The notes below the pieces were generated by a model. It saw nothing but the letters and a program-made list of their open reading frames with translations. It was not told the DNA's origin and ran no database searches. A stretch of DNA of 56,528 nt, from the NCBI GenBank assembly GCA_947502635.1, contig CANNAN010000021.1:1-56528 (forward strand), in the 5' to 3' direction. Both the position numbers and the translations under genes were made by a program. Below are positions 36,191 to 45,501 of the stretch, in pieces. The DNA is from an uncultured Flavobacteriaceae bacterium (GTDB lineage Bacteria; Bacteroidota; Bacteroidia; Flavobacteriales; Flavobacteriaceae). Each line of letters opens with the position of its first letter. Within the stretch, counting starts at the first letter, position 1.

Positions 36191-36750
36191 TTTGGAGCTA
36201 CATTCTGATAAATATATACTTCGGTAGCCCCTAATCCATATTTCTGGTAGTTAGCTTCGTAGAATTTCACATTATTATAACGCCCTAATAAGTATTCTAA
36301 TTCTACTTTTAAAACGCCCTCACCAACACCGTGAATGAATACCATTTTTTGAATGCGTTTTCTAATGGCAAAATCTAATTGATGCTTTGCTGTATCTAAT
36401 TGTAATGTTAGTATATCATGCTTAGACATCCCTTTTGGGGATCTAATTAATTGATTGATATGCAAATCAACCTCCATAGTAGGTTCATACCTATCTTTTG
36501 CTCTTGTTTTAACTTGCTTTCTTTTTGGAGACTGTTCTTTCTCTGAAACAATAGCGCTTATGGTTGTTTGCGAAAACAATTCTTTAGTAAAAGTACTACT
36601 AGATTTATCTATAACCAGCTCATCACTTTGAAAATCTAATAAAAAACCATCTGCAGTTTCAACAGAAATAGTATTCCCTGAAACCTGCTTTATGACTCCA
36701 GATAAATCTTCGTCTATAACCAGAACAGAATCACCTAATTTAAAAGACAT
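36187..36750 (-). CDS. Smr-domain protein (MutS2-like C-terminal domain)
   Basis: 187 residues. The N-terminus (about 1-50) is a small beta domain of the kind that precedes Smr in Bacteroidota, and a basic linker (about 70-90) follows. The Smr domain (about 92-187) has VDLHINQL at its start and FIHGVGEGVLKVEL at its centre, the two sequence marks of the nuclease-like fold. There is no MutS ATPase, so it is a stand-alone Smr protein. Some Smr proteins nick DNA or cut mRNA on stalled ribosomes; which applies is unknown. Confidence 0.87.
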   Translation of the reverse strand: MSFKLGDSVLVIDEDLSGVIKQVSGNTISVETADGFLLDFQSDELVIDKSSSTFTKELFSQTTISAIVSEKEQSPKRKQVKTRAKDRYEPTMEVDLHINQLIRSPKGMSKHDILTLQLDTAKHQLDFAIRKRIQKMVFIHGVGEGVLKVELEYLLGRYNNVKFYEANYQKYGLGATEVYIYQNVAPN

Positions 36751-36752
36751 AA

Positions 36753-36953
36753 CTACTCGTTTTCAGAATTAAGATTATTAACATCATCCTCACTATCATG
36801 CTTACTAGGTACACTTCTGGATATTCTATAAACCCCAATCATAAGCACAATAATCCCTCCAATTAAAACATATTCATTTTGTTTTGTTTCTGATTTTGCA
36901 TAAATAGCAATAATTGCTCCTAAAATGATTAATATATAATTAAAATACTTCAT
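36753..36953 (-). CDS. small membrane protein
   Basis: 66 residues with two hydrophobic segments (about 4-20 and 29-44) and a polar acidic tail (about 48-66). It sits 2 bases upstream of the Smr gene on the same strand and is probably co-transcribed. No family recognised. Confidence 0.65.
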   Translation of the reverse strand: MKYFNYILIILGAIIAIYAKSETKQNEYVLIGGIIVLMIGVYRISRSVPSKHDSEDDVNNLNSENE

Positions 36954-37092
36954 TAGTCGTAATTCTTTTTACAGCCTGCAAATTACGTTAAAAATTAGAT
37001 TTTAAGTAAGTATTTCATCTAGATTTCTTAACCATTTTTCCGTTTAAAAACATTTTTTATCGATGAAAAAACGATTTTTCTGAAAATATATT

Positions 37093-37100
37093 TATATTTG
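37093..37100 (+). promoter_or_regulatory. candidate -7 promoter box of the T9SS cargo gene
   Basis: TATATTTG fits TAnnTTTG, 30 bases before the ATG at 37131. Confidence 0.5.
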
Positions 37101-37130
37101 CTATCCCAAATATACCTAACCTATTAAGTC

Positions 37131-38897
37131 ATGTTTAACAGATATGCCATTTTTTTGCTATTAATTAGCAACTTATCATTCTCTCAATTATCGGTAAGAA
37201 ATGATGCCTTTATTTTTATAGACGATGAAATTGTTTTTGTAGAAGATGATATTAATCTAAACGAAGCCAACAGTAGTGTTTATTTACGTAATGAAGCTCA
37301 GGTTATTCAAGGTACTGGTATTACAGGAAACTCTGGCGTTGGTGAATTAAGTGTTTATCAAGAAGCCAATGTAGACGAATACGAATATAATTACTGGTGT
37401 TCCCCTATTGGTAGTAAAACCAGTAATTCTGTAAATAATCCTTTTGGCATTACTTTTCTTAATGACGCAACTGGTCTTATAACTTCAACGCCTGCTACTG
37501 TGGCTCACGTAACTGGATACAATAGTACTTCTAGTCCTTTAACTATTGAACCTTATTGGATTTGGAAGTTTATAGCTTCAGATGCGTATTCTGGATGGGT
37601 ACATGTACAGGGCGCTACTAGCTTGAATCCAGGTGAAGGCTTTACGATGAAAGGAACTGCTGGATCTGGTGGTGCTCAGCAATACGATTTTAGAGGCAAA
37701 CCTAATAATGGGACAATAAGTGTTAATGTATTACATAATCATTTCACATTGGTTGGTAACCCTTACCCTTCTGCTCTAGATGCATTAGCTTATATTCACG
37801 ATACTGAAAATGCTGCTGTTATTACAGGTACGCTATATTTTTGGGAACAAAACCCCAATGTAAACTCACACAATTTAAAAGCATACGATGGTGGATATGC
37901 CAGCTATACTATTAATGCTGCAGGAACAGTTGAAACTTATACTGCTGCTACTTTTAGCACCTATGATGGTAATGGGGTAATTAATGGGGCTGGAAGCGGA
38001 AGTCCTAGTGGTAAACGCCCAAGACGATACATACCTATTGGACAAGGATTTATGGTTGAAGGAACAGCAATGGGCACCGTAAAAGCGAAAAATAGCCATC
38101 GTGTTTATAAAAAGGAATCTATCGCAACAGATTCTACTGAATTCTTCAAAAATTCTAACACAAAAAAGAAAATATCGAAAAACATAAATGGGTTTTCAAA
38201 AGTTCCGAATGACTATAAACGTTTTAGATTAAATGTTGATTTCAATAATACATATACTAGACAATTAGTAGAAACTTTTCATAATTCTGCTACCGAAAGT
38301 TTTGATTATGGGTTGGAATCTAAAATAAATGAAAATGACGTATTAGCTTTAGATGCACATTGGTTAGTTGATGGAAAATCTTATGTTGCTGAAGCATTAC
38401 CTTTTGATGCTACTTTAAGAATTCCTTTAGCTATTAAATTAAATAAAGAGTCCCAAATTAGAATCAGAATAGCCGACATTCAAAATTTTGAAAGTGAACA
38501 ACCTATTTATTTAGTTGATACTGAAAATAATACTTTTGTAGATTTAAAAACTCAAGATTTCAACATCAATCTTGAAGCTAAAAATTACACCAACCGATTT
38601 GAAATTGCTTTCATTGAAAATAGCTTAAGTACTACTGAAACTAATTTTGATGATATAAAAGTATTTCAAAATAACAATATTTCTGAATTAAAAATTTCAA
38701 ATCCAAACGCTCTGAATATAAAGGGGTTTAGTTTATTCGATGTTACTGGCAAAGAAGTCCAAAGAAGAAAGATTCTTAACGTAAAAAAGGAATACGCATT
38801 CTCTACCAAATCACTTAATAATGGTGTATATATTGTCCAAATAAACTTAGACAATAATCAAGTATTTAACAAAAAAATTATGGTAACTAATAAATAA
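37131..38897 (+). CDS. secreted protein with type IX (type A) sorting domain
   Basis: 588 residues. A signal peptide (about 1-18, ending LSFS) and a long beta-rich body (including NPYPSALDALAY and IPIGQGFMVEG) of a kind common in large flavobacterial surface proteins. The C-terminal ~75 residues read like a T9SS type A sorting domain (FSLFDVTGKEVQRRKI, then SLNNGVYIVQI and KKIMVTNK). Such domains send the protein through the T9SS to the cell surface. The passenger has no catalytic motif that I recognise, so adhesion or coating is only a guess. Confidence 0.88.
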   Translation: MFNRYAIFLLLISNLSFSQLSVRNDAFIFIDDEIVFVEDDINLNEANSSVYLRNEAQVIQGTGITGNSGVGELSVYQEANVDEYEYNYWCSPIGSKTSNSVNNPFGITFLNDATGLITSTPATVAHVTGYNSTSSPLTIEPYWIWKFIASDAYSGWVHVQGATSLNPGEGFTMKGTAGSGGAQQYDFRGKPNNGTISVNVLHNHFTLVGNPYPSALDALAYIHDTENAAVITGTLYFWEQNPNVNSHNLKAYDGGYASYTINAAGTVETYTAATFSTYDGNGVINGAGSGSPSGKRPRRYIPIGQGFMVEGTAMGTVKAKNSHRVYKKESIATDSTEFFKNSNTKKKISKNINGFSKVPNDYKRFRLNVDFNNTYTRQLVETFHNSATESFDYGLESKINENDVLALDAHWLVDGKSYVAEALPFDATLRIPLAIKLNKESQIRIRIADIQNFESEQPIYLVDTENNTFVDLKTQDFNINLEAKNYTNRFEIAFIENSLSTTETNFDDIKVFQNNNISELKISNPNALNIKGFSLFDVTGKEVQRRKILNVKKEYAFSTKSLNNGVYIVQINLDNNQVFNKKIMVTNK

Positions 38898-39080
38898 GTA
38901 ATGTGTTTTCACTCTTGGTTGTGGAAATCAAATAGTCGTTCAATTACCCCAAAGTCTTATTTTAATGGAACCCAAAAATCATTTATAACGTATTAACTTT
39001 TGCCTTTTTATTTTGGATGTCAAGGAAACATCAATTCATATCCTTTTACTATTTTAGCTTTATAAAATTATTTTCTACAC

Positions 39081-39365
39081 ATGAAGGGTATGGACGATTA
39101 TATGTTACCATGTTTAAATAAAAAACTTTTTGGAGTTGAATGTATGGGATGTGGTATACAAAGATCTATAGCTTTAATCTTAGAAGGTCAATTCATAGAT
39201 GCTTTTTACATGTATCCTGCAATTTATAGCTTAATTATTCTTTTTCTGTGTATAGGCATAAATATTTTCTTTAAATTTAAACACTCCAATAAAATTATTG
39301 GTGGGTTGGCTATACTAACGGTAGCTACAATTATAATAAGTTATATTATTAAAATAATCAATTAA
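39081..39365 (+). CDS. DUF2752 family membrane protein
   Basis: 94 residues. The conserved Cys-rich motif CMGCGIQRS (about 20-28) and a preceding LPCL match DUF2752. Two membrane helices follow (about 45-60 and 71-93). An alternative start at the ATG at 39090 is equally possible. Function unknown. It lies 9 bases before the CCC-motif gene, and the two look like one transcript. Confidence 0.85.
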   Translation: MKGMDDYMLPCLNKKLFGVECMGCGIQRSIALILEGQFIDAFYMYPAIYSLIILFLCIGINIFFKFKHSNKIIGGLAILTVATIIISYIIKIIN

Positions 39366-39374
39366 AATTCGCAA

Positions 39375-39704
39375 ATGGAACAACAAAAACTAAACCCAAC
39401 ACTTGTTTATGTACTAGCTATTTTAGGCTTTTTATGCTGCTGTATCGGTGGATCAGGATTTATTCTTGCAGGTATTGCATTTATAATCGCTAATAGTAAT
39501 CTAAGCAAAGCAAAACTTAATCCAGAAAACTACGACCCAAGTAGTATTAAAGCTATGGATACTGCTAAAATTGTAGCTCTGGTAATATTAATAATAAATC
39601 TTCTATATTTAGTATATACCATATACAAAATATATACAATAGGTTGGGACGATCTTATGCAACAATCTCAAGAAGTCATGGAACAGTGGCAACAAAACCA
39701 ATAA
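39375..39704 (+). CDS. CCC-motif membrane protein
   Basis: 109 residues. The first membrane helix carries LCCCIGGSGFILAGIAF (about 20-36), the mark of the small CCC-motif membrane protein family, followed by a soluble loop, a second helix (about 66-88) and a glutamine-rich tail. It is co-transcribed with the DUF2752 gene. Function unknown. Confidence 0.85.
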   Translation: MEQQKLNPTLVYVLAILGFLCCCIGGSGFILAGIAFIIANSNLSKAKLNPENYDPSSIKAMDTAKIVALVILIINLLYLVYTIYKIYTIGWDDLMQQSQEVMEQWQQNQ

Positions 39705-39719
39705 CAGAATTTTCAGAAT

Positions 39720-39747
39720 AAAAAAAGCGCCAAATGGCGCTTTTTTT
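39720..39747 (+). terminator. terminator of the DUF2752/CCC pair
   Basis: Stem AAAAAAGCGCC/GGCGCTTTTTT with loop AAAT and a long T run. Confidence 0.92.
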
Positions 39748-39799
39748 ATTCTTTTACATCAAGTTCAAGACTTTCGTAAACCGAATTTTCTTCCATATA

Positions 39800-41044
39800 T
39801 TATTTCTCAAATCGTTTAAGTGTTTTTATAATTATATTAATACAATCTAGTAATTGTACTTCATTCATTACTAAAGGTGGCGCAAAACGTATAATATTTC
39901 CGTGTGTAGGTTTTGCTAATAACCCATTATCCCTTAATGCCAAACAAATATTCCAAGCCGTATCACTATCTTCATCATCGTTTATAAGAATCGCATTAAG
40001 CAAACCTTTTCCTCTAACCAAATTTGCTATATTACTAGTTTCAATATATTTATTTAATTCGCTTCTAAACATATTTCCCAATATTTCAGCATTTTCAGCT
40101 AGCGCTTCATCTCTTACTACCTCTAGAGCAGCTATAGCTACTGCTGCTGCTATAGGATTTCCTCCAAAAGTACTTCCATGATTACCAGGTTTTATAACAT
40201 TCATAATAGCATTATTAGCTAAAACGGCAGATACCGGATAAACGCCTCCACTTATTGCCTTTCCTAAAATTAAAATATCTGGAGTAACATTTTCATGATT
40301 AACAGCCAATAGTTTACCTGTTCTAGCTATACCTGTTTGTACTTCATCTGCAATAAACAGAACGTTGTATTGCTCACAAAGTGATTTTGCCTTAGCTAAA
40401 TAATCTGCACCAGGCACATAAACCCCAGCTTCACCCTGAATAGGTTCTACTAAAAAACCACCTACATTTGGATTATTCTGCAAAGCAGTTTCTAATGCAT
40501 TCAGATTATCGTATTCAATTTTAATAAAGCCATTAGTGAATGGTCCAAAATTTTGACGGGCAACAGGGTCATTCGAAAACGAAATGATAGTTGTAGTACG
40601 TCCATGAAAATTGTTTTCGCATACTATAATTTCTGCTTTGTTTTCATCAATTCCTTTTACTTCATAAGCCCATTTTCTACATAGCTTTAAAGCTGTTTCT
40701 ACAGCTTCAGCTCCCGTATTCATTGGTAATAGTTTATCAAACCCGAAAAATTCGCAAGCAAATTTCTCATATTTACCAAGCATATCATTATGAAAAGCTC
40801 TCGAAGTTAATGTTAATGTTTTGGCTTGTTCTACCATAGCATTAACAATTTTTGGATGACAATGCCCTTGATTAACGGCAGAGTACGCAGAAAGAAAATC
40901 ATAATATTGTTTTCCGTCTACATCCCACACATACACACCTTCTCCCCTGTTTAATACGACAGGTAATGGGTGATAATTGTGAGCGCCATACTTGTTTTCT
41001 AATGCAATTAATTGTTGCGATGTTTGTTGTTCTAAAATTGCCAT
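39800..41044 (-). CDS. rocD: ornithine--oxo-acid transaminase
   Basis: 414 residues of the class III aminotransferase family. The PLP lysine is in [15 protein letters not shown], with [15 protein letters not shown] and [14 protein letters not shown] also conserved. Strong similarity over the whole length to ornithine aminotransferases, including the YPFLPLPVVL-type N-terminus ([10 protein letters not shown]). It moves the delta-amino group of ornithine to 2-oxoglutarate, giving glutamate semialdehyde for proline or arginine catabolism. Stands alone; no arginase gene is adjacent. Confidence 0.93.
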   Translation of the reverse strand: MAILEQQTSQQLIALENKYGAHNYHPLPVVLNRGEGVYVWDVDGKQYYDFLSAYSAVNQGHCHPKIVNAMVEQAKTLTLTSRAFHNDMLGKYEKFACEFFGFDKLLPMNTGAEAVETALKLCRKWAYEVKGIDENKAEIIVCENNFHGRTTTIISFSNDPVARQNFGPFTNGFIKIEYDNLNALETALQNNPNVGGFLVEPIQGEAGVYVPGADYLAKAKSLCEQYNVLFIADEVQTGIARTGKLLAVNHENVTPDILILGKAISGGVYPVSAVLANNAIMNVIKPGNHGSTFGGNPIAAAVAIAALEVVRDEALAENAEILGNMFRSELNKYIETSNIANLVRGKGLLNAILINDDEDSDTAWNICLALRDNGLLAKPTHGNIIRFAPPLVMNEVQLLDCINIIIKTLKRFEK

Positions 41045-41182
41045 TTTAAAAAATTTAAATATAAAAAATATGCAATTCCTACTGTACCTTTATTCTTTCG
41101 AAGAAACGAAAATTCAGCGTGGGAGAGAAATCATCCCCGGATAGAGTCGCAAGTTAGTAAATATTAATTGTATTATAAAACC

Positions 41183-41569
41183 CTATTCAGACATTCTACC
41201 TGAGAGTGATGAGACTTGTAACTCTAAACGCTTTACCTCTCTAATTATAGCATTTTTGTCCATTTGCATCCAAACAAATAATTTTAACATACTAACCAAC
41301 ATCATGCTAAGTACACCCAAAATAGCCCACTTTATAAGTTCATTAGTAACTTCTGTATTAAAAAATTGAATAGCACAATATATAAATGCCACAAAAGCAA
41401 AAATACTTATAATATTTATTACAATAATTATCCATTTATGCTTACCCATAAACAAGCCTCCAAGCATGCCAAAAAGACTTTGTTCTTCTAGCTCTTCATA
41501 AAATTTTGCTTCTTCTTGAGTTAATGTTTCTTTAATGAGCTTGTCTATGTCTTCCATATTAGTTTTCAT
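41183..41569 (-). CDS. DUF6768-like membrane protein next to sigma factor
   Basis: 128 residues. A short cytoplasmic N-terminus (1-43, DKLIKETLTQEE) is followed by two membrane helices (about 45-68 and 79-101) and a basic, coiled tail (about 108-128). I recognise it as likely DUF6768. It overlaps the sigma factor gene by 11 bases, so it is translationally coupled and may restrain the sigma factor. An in-frame ATG at 41557 would give a start just after the sigma stop. Confidence 0.75.
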   Translation of the reverse strand: MKTNMEDIDKLIKETLTQEEAKFYEELEEQSLFGMLGGLFMGKHKWIIIVINIISIFAFVAFIYCAIQFFNTEVTNELIKWAILGVLSMMLVSMLKLFVWMQMDKNAIIREVKRLELQVSSLSGRMSE

Positions 41570-42113
41570 AATTTATATTTTTTAATGTTAATTTCAATTT
41601 TTCTCTGGCGTGATATAATCTAGATTTTGTTGTACCAACAGATATATTTAAAAGATCACTTATTTCCTTTAATGAATAGTCTTCAACATAAAATAGTCTG
41701 ATAACTATTTGTTGATGCTGTGGTAGTGTTTTTATAGTTTTTAAAAGTGCATTTTTTAAATTTTCCTTATCATCCTCATCTTCAATAATTATTTTTTCCT
41801 GTTCATATTTATAAGCTTCAAATGTTTTATGAGTTCTTTTATTTATATTAAGTACATCTAAAGATTTATTATAAACAATGCGTAATGCCCAACTTCCAAA
41901 ACGATTGGTGTCTTTTAACCCTGCTATTTTATTAATTATAGTATTCCAACTATCCTGTGCAACATCTTTTGCTACATCTGCATCTTTAGTAATCCAAAAA
42001 GCTTTTTCGCAAAATAATTTATGCCAACGCTTTACTAACACAGCCAATGCTTTTTTATCACCAGATTGGTATCTGCTAACTAAATCACTATCAGAAATTT
42101 TACTAGTATTCAC
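41559..42113 (-). CDS. ECF-type RNA polymerase sigma factor
   Basis: 184 residues from a GTG start, 4 bases after the SRPBCC gene stop. The nearby ATG at 42115 is out of frame. Region 2 (WITKDADVAKDVAQDSWNTI and RFGSWALRIVYNKSLD) and region 4 (FYVEDYSLKEISDLLNISVG, then TTKSRLYHAREKLK) are clear. It is the middle gene of a three-gene unit with an SRPBCC protein upstream and a small membrane protein downstream. Its target promoters are not visible. Confidence 0.92.
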   Translation of the reverse strand: MNTSKISDSDLVSRYQSGDKKALAVLVKRWHKLFCEKAFWITKDADVAKDVAQDSWNTIINKIAGLKDTNRFGSWALRIVYNKSLDVLNINKRTHKTFEAYKYEQEKIIIEDEDDKENLKNALLKTIKTLPQHQQIVIRLFYVEDYSLKEISDLLNISVGTTKSRLYHAREKLKLTLKNINYEN

Positions 42114-42117
42114 ATTT

Positions 42118-42597
42118 TTATTTTAAAATGAATCGCCAAAACTTAACCCATAAATTCCATTTGGTAAACACTTTGGCATTAGTATAATTGTTTTCAATAG
42201 CATCAAAGGCATTTTCAATCAAAGCATTATGTAACCATTGTAAAACAAAAAACCATTGTAAAGTTGCACGTCCTTTTGTATTCATTATTATACTATGCAT
42301 TACCTTGGTAGTAGAGTCTGTATTTTCTATAATTTCAAATTTATGAATCCCATGAAATCCTTTTGGTTTAGAAAACTTGAATACAATCAATTCATTAAAA
42401 ATATAATCTTCAACTACATAACCTATAATCCCATGACCGCCTTTTGACTTTGTCTTTAAACCATTGTCTAACTTCATACGTGGCCAATATGCTACAGGCC
42501 AGATTTTATCATTTTTAGTTGATAATGTTTCAAGTAAACCAGACACTTCTCTCTTAGGTTGATTGATAATACGTTTATGAATATTTACAACTTTCAT
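42118..42597 (-). CDS. SRPBCC-family protein
   Basis: 159 residues with no signal or membrane segment. A central beta stretch (YVVEDYIFNELIVFKFSKPK, then KVMHSIIMN) and a C-terminal helix (TLQWFFVLQWLHNALIENAF) fit the START/SRPBCC helix-grip fold, a ligand-binding cavity. It is the first gene of the operon with the ECF sigma factor, 4 bases before it, and might bind a small molecule that signals to it. Fold assignment is from pattern only. Confidence 0.65.
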   Translation of the reverse strand: MKVVNIHKRIINQPKREVSGLLETLSTKNDKIWPVAYWPRMKLDNGLKTKSKGGHGIIGYVVEDYIFNELIVFKFSKPKGFHGIHKFEIIENTDSTTKVMHSIIMNTKGRATLQWFFVLQWLHNALIENAFDAIENNYTNAKVFTKWNLWVKFWRFILK

Positions 42598-42725
42598 TTA
42601 CTTTTTAAGTGCTAATGTTTAATATAATGACAGTAAAAAACTTAAAAGGTTCATTTTATTCTTTATAAAAAATAAATTCCTTTAAAGTTAATGGAAATAA
42701 AACCATATTTATTTGTCGCTATTAT

Positions 42726-42733
42726 TATTTTTG
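42726..42733 (+). promoter_or_regulatory. candidate -7 promoter box of rlmD
   Basis: TATTTTTG matches TAnnTTTG and ends just 4 bases before the ATG at 42738. If used, the transcript would start at or just past the start codon. Confidence 0.4.
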
Positions 42734-42737
42734 CAGC

Positions 42738-44150
42738 ATGTCTAGAAGAAAAGCAAAAAAGCAAGTTTTTGAACAAGTAGAAGTTATTGATGCTGGTGCT
42801 AAAGGAAAAACCATAGCCAAAGCACCCGATGGAAAAGTTATTTTTCTACCAAATGCTGTGCCTGGTGATATTATCGATGTGCAAACTTTTAAAAAGCGTA
42901 AAGCTTATTATGAAGGCAAGGCTATTGTATTTCATAAATTATCTGATAAAAGAACCCAGCCTGAGTGTGAGCATTTTGGAACTTGTGGGGGTTGTAAATG
43001 GCAAGATATGGCTTACGAGCATCAGTTATTTTACAAACAAAAAGAAGTCACTAATAACTTAACACGTATCGGTCATATTGAGCTACCTGAAGTCACGCCT
43101 ATTCTGGGAGCTTCTAATCAATATTTCTATAGAAATAAAATGGAATTTTCTTTTAGTGATAGTCGTTGGTTAACGATAGAAGAAGTTCAATCTGATGAAG
43201 ATTTAGGAGATAGAAACGCCCTTGGATTCCATATTCCAGGTATGTGGGATAAAATTCTGGATCTTAAAAAATGTCATTTGCAAGCAGACCCGTCTAACGC
43301 AATTAGAAACGCCGTTAAACAATTTGCAATTGAAAACGAATTAGAATTTTTCAACACTAGAAATCAAACAGGTTTATTAAGAACCATGATGCTTCGCACG
43401 TCCAGTACAGGTGATATCATGGTATTGGTTCAGTTTTTTAAAGAAGATAAAATAAAACGCGAATTATTGTTAGACTATATAGCTAGCACTTTTCCTCAGA
43501 TAACTTCATTACAGTATGTTATTAATGGAAAGGCTAATGATACTATCTACGATCAAGATGTAATTTGTTATAAAGGAACAGATCATATTTTTGAAGAAAT
43601 GGAAGGCTTAAAATTTAAAATTAATGCCAAATCATTCTATCAAACGAATTCAGATCAAGCTTTTGAGCTCTATAAAATCACAAGAGATTTTGCGCAATTA
43701 ACAGGAAATGAGTTGGTTTACGATTTATATACAGGAACAGGAACCATAGCTCAATTTGTTGCAAAAGAAGCCAGTAAAGTTATAGGCGTAGAATCTGTTC
43801 CTGATGCTATAATTGCTGCAAAAGAAAATGCACAATTAAATAATATAAATAACGTTGAGTTTTATGTTGGAGACATGAAACAAGTTTTTAATAATGAATT
43901 TATAGAAGCGCATGGACAACCAGATGTCATTATTACAGACCCCCCGCGTGACGGGATGCATAAAGATGTCGTGCAACAAATATTAAATATCGCTCCCAAA
44001 AAGATCGTTTATGTAAGCTGTAATAGTGCCACTCAAGCTAGAGATTTAGCCTTAATGGATGCCACATATAAAGTAGTAAAAACACAAGCTGTAGATATGT
44101 TTCCTCAAACATTTCATGTTGAAAATGTTGTACTTTTGGAACGTCGATAA
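42738..44150 (+). CDS. rlmD: 23S rRNA (uracil-5-)-methyltransferase, RlmD type
   Basis: 470 residues. An N-terminal TRAM domain (about 10-65) is followed by iron-sulfur cysteines Cys77, Cys83 and Cys86 (CEHFGTCGGC), with a fourth in DLKKCHLQ. The methyltransferase core has YDLYTGTGTIAQFV, ITDPPRDGMH and the nucleophile cysteine in VYVSCNSATQ. These enzymes make 5-methyluridine in 23S rRNA, with U1939 as the RlmD site; the exact site here is inferred. The order with the next two genes is common in flavobacteria. Confidence 0.93.
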   Translation: MSRRKAKKQVFEQVEVIDAGAKGKTIAKAPDGKVIFLPNAVPGDIIDVQTFKKRKAYYEGKAIVFHKLSDKRTQPECEHFGTCGGCKWQDMAYEHQLFYKQKEVTNNLTRIGHIELPEVTPILGASNQYFYRNKMEFSFSDSRWLTIEEVQSDEDLGDRNALGFHIPGMWDKILDLKKCHLQADPSNAIRNAVKQFAIENELEFFNTRNQTGLLRTMMLRTSSTGDIMVLVQFFKEDKIKRELLLDYIASTFPQITSLQYVINGKANDTIYDQDVICYKGTDHIFEEMEGLKFKINAKSFYQTNSDQAFELYKITRDFAQLTGNELVYDLYTGTGTIAQFVAKEASKVIGVESVPDAIIAAKENAQLNNINNVEFYVGDMKQVFNNEFIEAHGQPDVIITDPPRDGMHKDVVQQILNIAPKKIVYVSCNSATQARDLALMDATYKVVKTQAVDMFPQTFHVENVVLLERR

Positions 44151-44198
44151 AAATTAATATCATTCTGAACTTGTTGAAAAATCTATATAAAATTAAAA

Positions 44199-44768
44199 AT
44201 GAAGTATTTTAAAATTTTAGTCATTCCACTCCTTTTGATAAGTGTTATATCGATAAGTTGTGAACGCGACGATATCTGTCCAGATAGTACACCTACGACC
44301 CCTAGATTAATTATTGATTTTCTTGACACTAATAATGAAGATAATAATAAAAATGTTGTTAACCTACTGATTATAGGAACAGGAAATGAAAACACTCTTA
44401 GTGTTTTCGTTGAAAATGATGAAATAAACTATAATGGAACTGCAAATCTCTCCACTGCCTATTTACCATTAAAAACGGATGAAAATACCACACAATATAG
44501 CCTTATTAAAGACTTTTCTATAAATGATGCTGGTACACCTGATGATACATCTGATGATTTCGCTGAAGGGAATGAGGATATTATTACCATAAACTATAGC
44601 CGTAAAGAGGTTTATGTGTCTCGTGCGTGTGGCTATAAAACTATTTTTGAAAATGTAACCCTTACTTTTGAACCAGATACCGATAACTGGATAAAAGCAA
44701 GACAACCTTTAAACGATAACCAATCTATAGAAGATGAAACAACAGCGCATTTTTCCATATCTCATTAG
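44199..44768 (+). CDS. DUF6452-like lipoprotein
   Basis: 189 residues. The lipobox VISISC is followed by ERDDICPDSTPTTPRLII, the characteristic start of this flavobacterial family. The body is beta-rich and has no catalytic motif. It follows rlmD by 48 bases. Its end overlaps the next gene by 35 bases. It should be anchored at the outer membrane. Function unknown. Confidence 0.85.
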   Translation: MKYFKILVIPLLLISVISISCERDDICPDSTPTTPRLIIDFLDTNNEDNNKNVVNLLIIGTGNENTLSVFVENDEINYNGTANLSTAYLPLKTDENTTQYSLIKDFSINDAGTPDDTSDDFAEGNEDIITINYSRKEVYVSRACGYKTIFENVTLTFEPDTDNWIKARQPLNDNQSIEDETTAHFSISH

Positions 44769-45465
44769 TAGCTTTGTATGTATGTTTCTTTTTTGTGCGT
44801 CTGTAAACGCTCAAAACGATAGCATTATTAGTACCCCAAATGATTCCATAAAAGTGAAAGTAAAATATGGACTTCGCGTGGGGGGGGATCTGGGTAAATT
44901 AATCCGTTCGTTTGTAGATGAAGAATATAGCGGATTTGAAATTTCGGCAGATTACAGACTAAAAAAACGTTTATACATCGCTGGTGAAATAGGTTTTGAA
45001 GAGAAAAATTCTATTAATGACAATTTAGATGTTTTTAGCAAAGGCTCTTATGTTAAAGGAGGGATAGACTATAATATGTACCAAAACTGGTTGAATATGG
45101 ATAATATGATTTATTCTGGTTTCCGTATTGGAGCGAGTTCATTTAGTCATGATTTAAACAGTTTCAATGTATATAGTACGAATCAATATTGGGCACCACA
45201 ATTTTCTTCAAGCGATAAACAAGAATTTAGCGATTTAACAGCATTTTGGGTAGAACTTATTTTAGGTATAAAAGTAGAATTATTCAACAATTTATATCTG
45301 GGGTTAAACGCTCAGCTTAAAATACTAGCCAGCGAAACTGTACCTGATAATTTTGAAAACATTTACATCCCTGGATTTAACAAAACCTATGACAGTAGTG
45401 GAATTGGAACAGGTTATAGTTATACCCTATCCTACCGAATTCCTCTTTTTAAGAAAGACAAATAA
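44734..45465 (+). CDS. DUF6048-like outer-membrane barrel protein
   Basis: 243 residues. A signal peptide (about 1-26, ending SVNAQ) is followed by KYGLRVGGDLGKLIRSF and many beta strands ending in YTLSYRIPLFKKDK, a barrel pattern. The gene contains a run of eight G at 44880-44887 (Val-Gly-Gly codons GTG GGG GGG), unusual in this AT-rich DNA. It overlaps the DUF6452-like gene by 35 bases, so the two are translationally linked and probably work together in the envelope. Confidence 0.85.
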   Translation: MKQQRIFPYLISSFVCMFLFCASVNAQNDSIISTPNDSIKVKVKYGLRVGGDLGKLIRSFVDEEYSGFEISADYRLKKRLYIAGEIGFEEKNSINDNLDVFSKGSYVKGGIDYNMYQNWLNMDNMIYSGFRIGASSFSHDLNSFNVYSTNQYWAPQFSSSDKQEFSDLTAFWVELILGIKVELFNNLYLGLNAQLKILASETVPDNFENIYIPGFNKTYDSSGIGTGYSYTLSYRIPLFKKDK

Positions 45466-45501
45466 TTGTTTTCTTTTATAAACTATGTGTTGACCTAAAA
45501 C

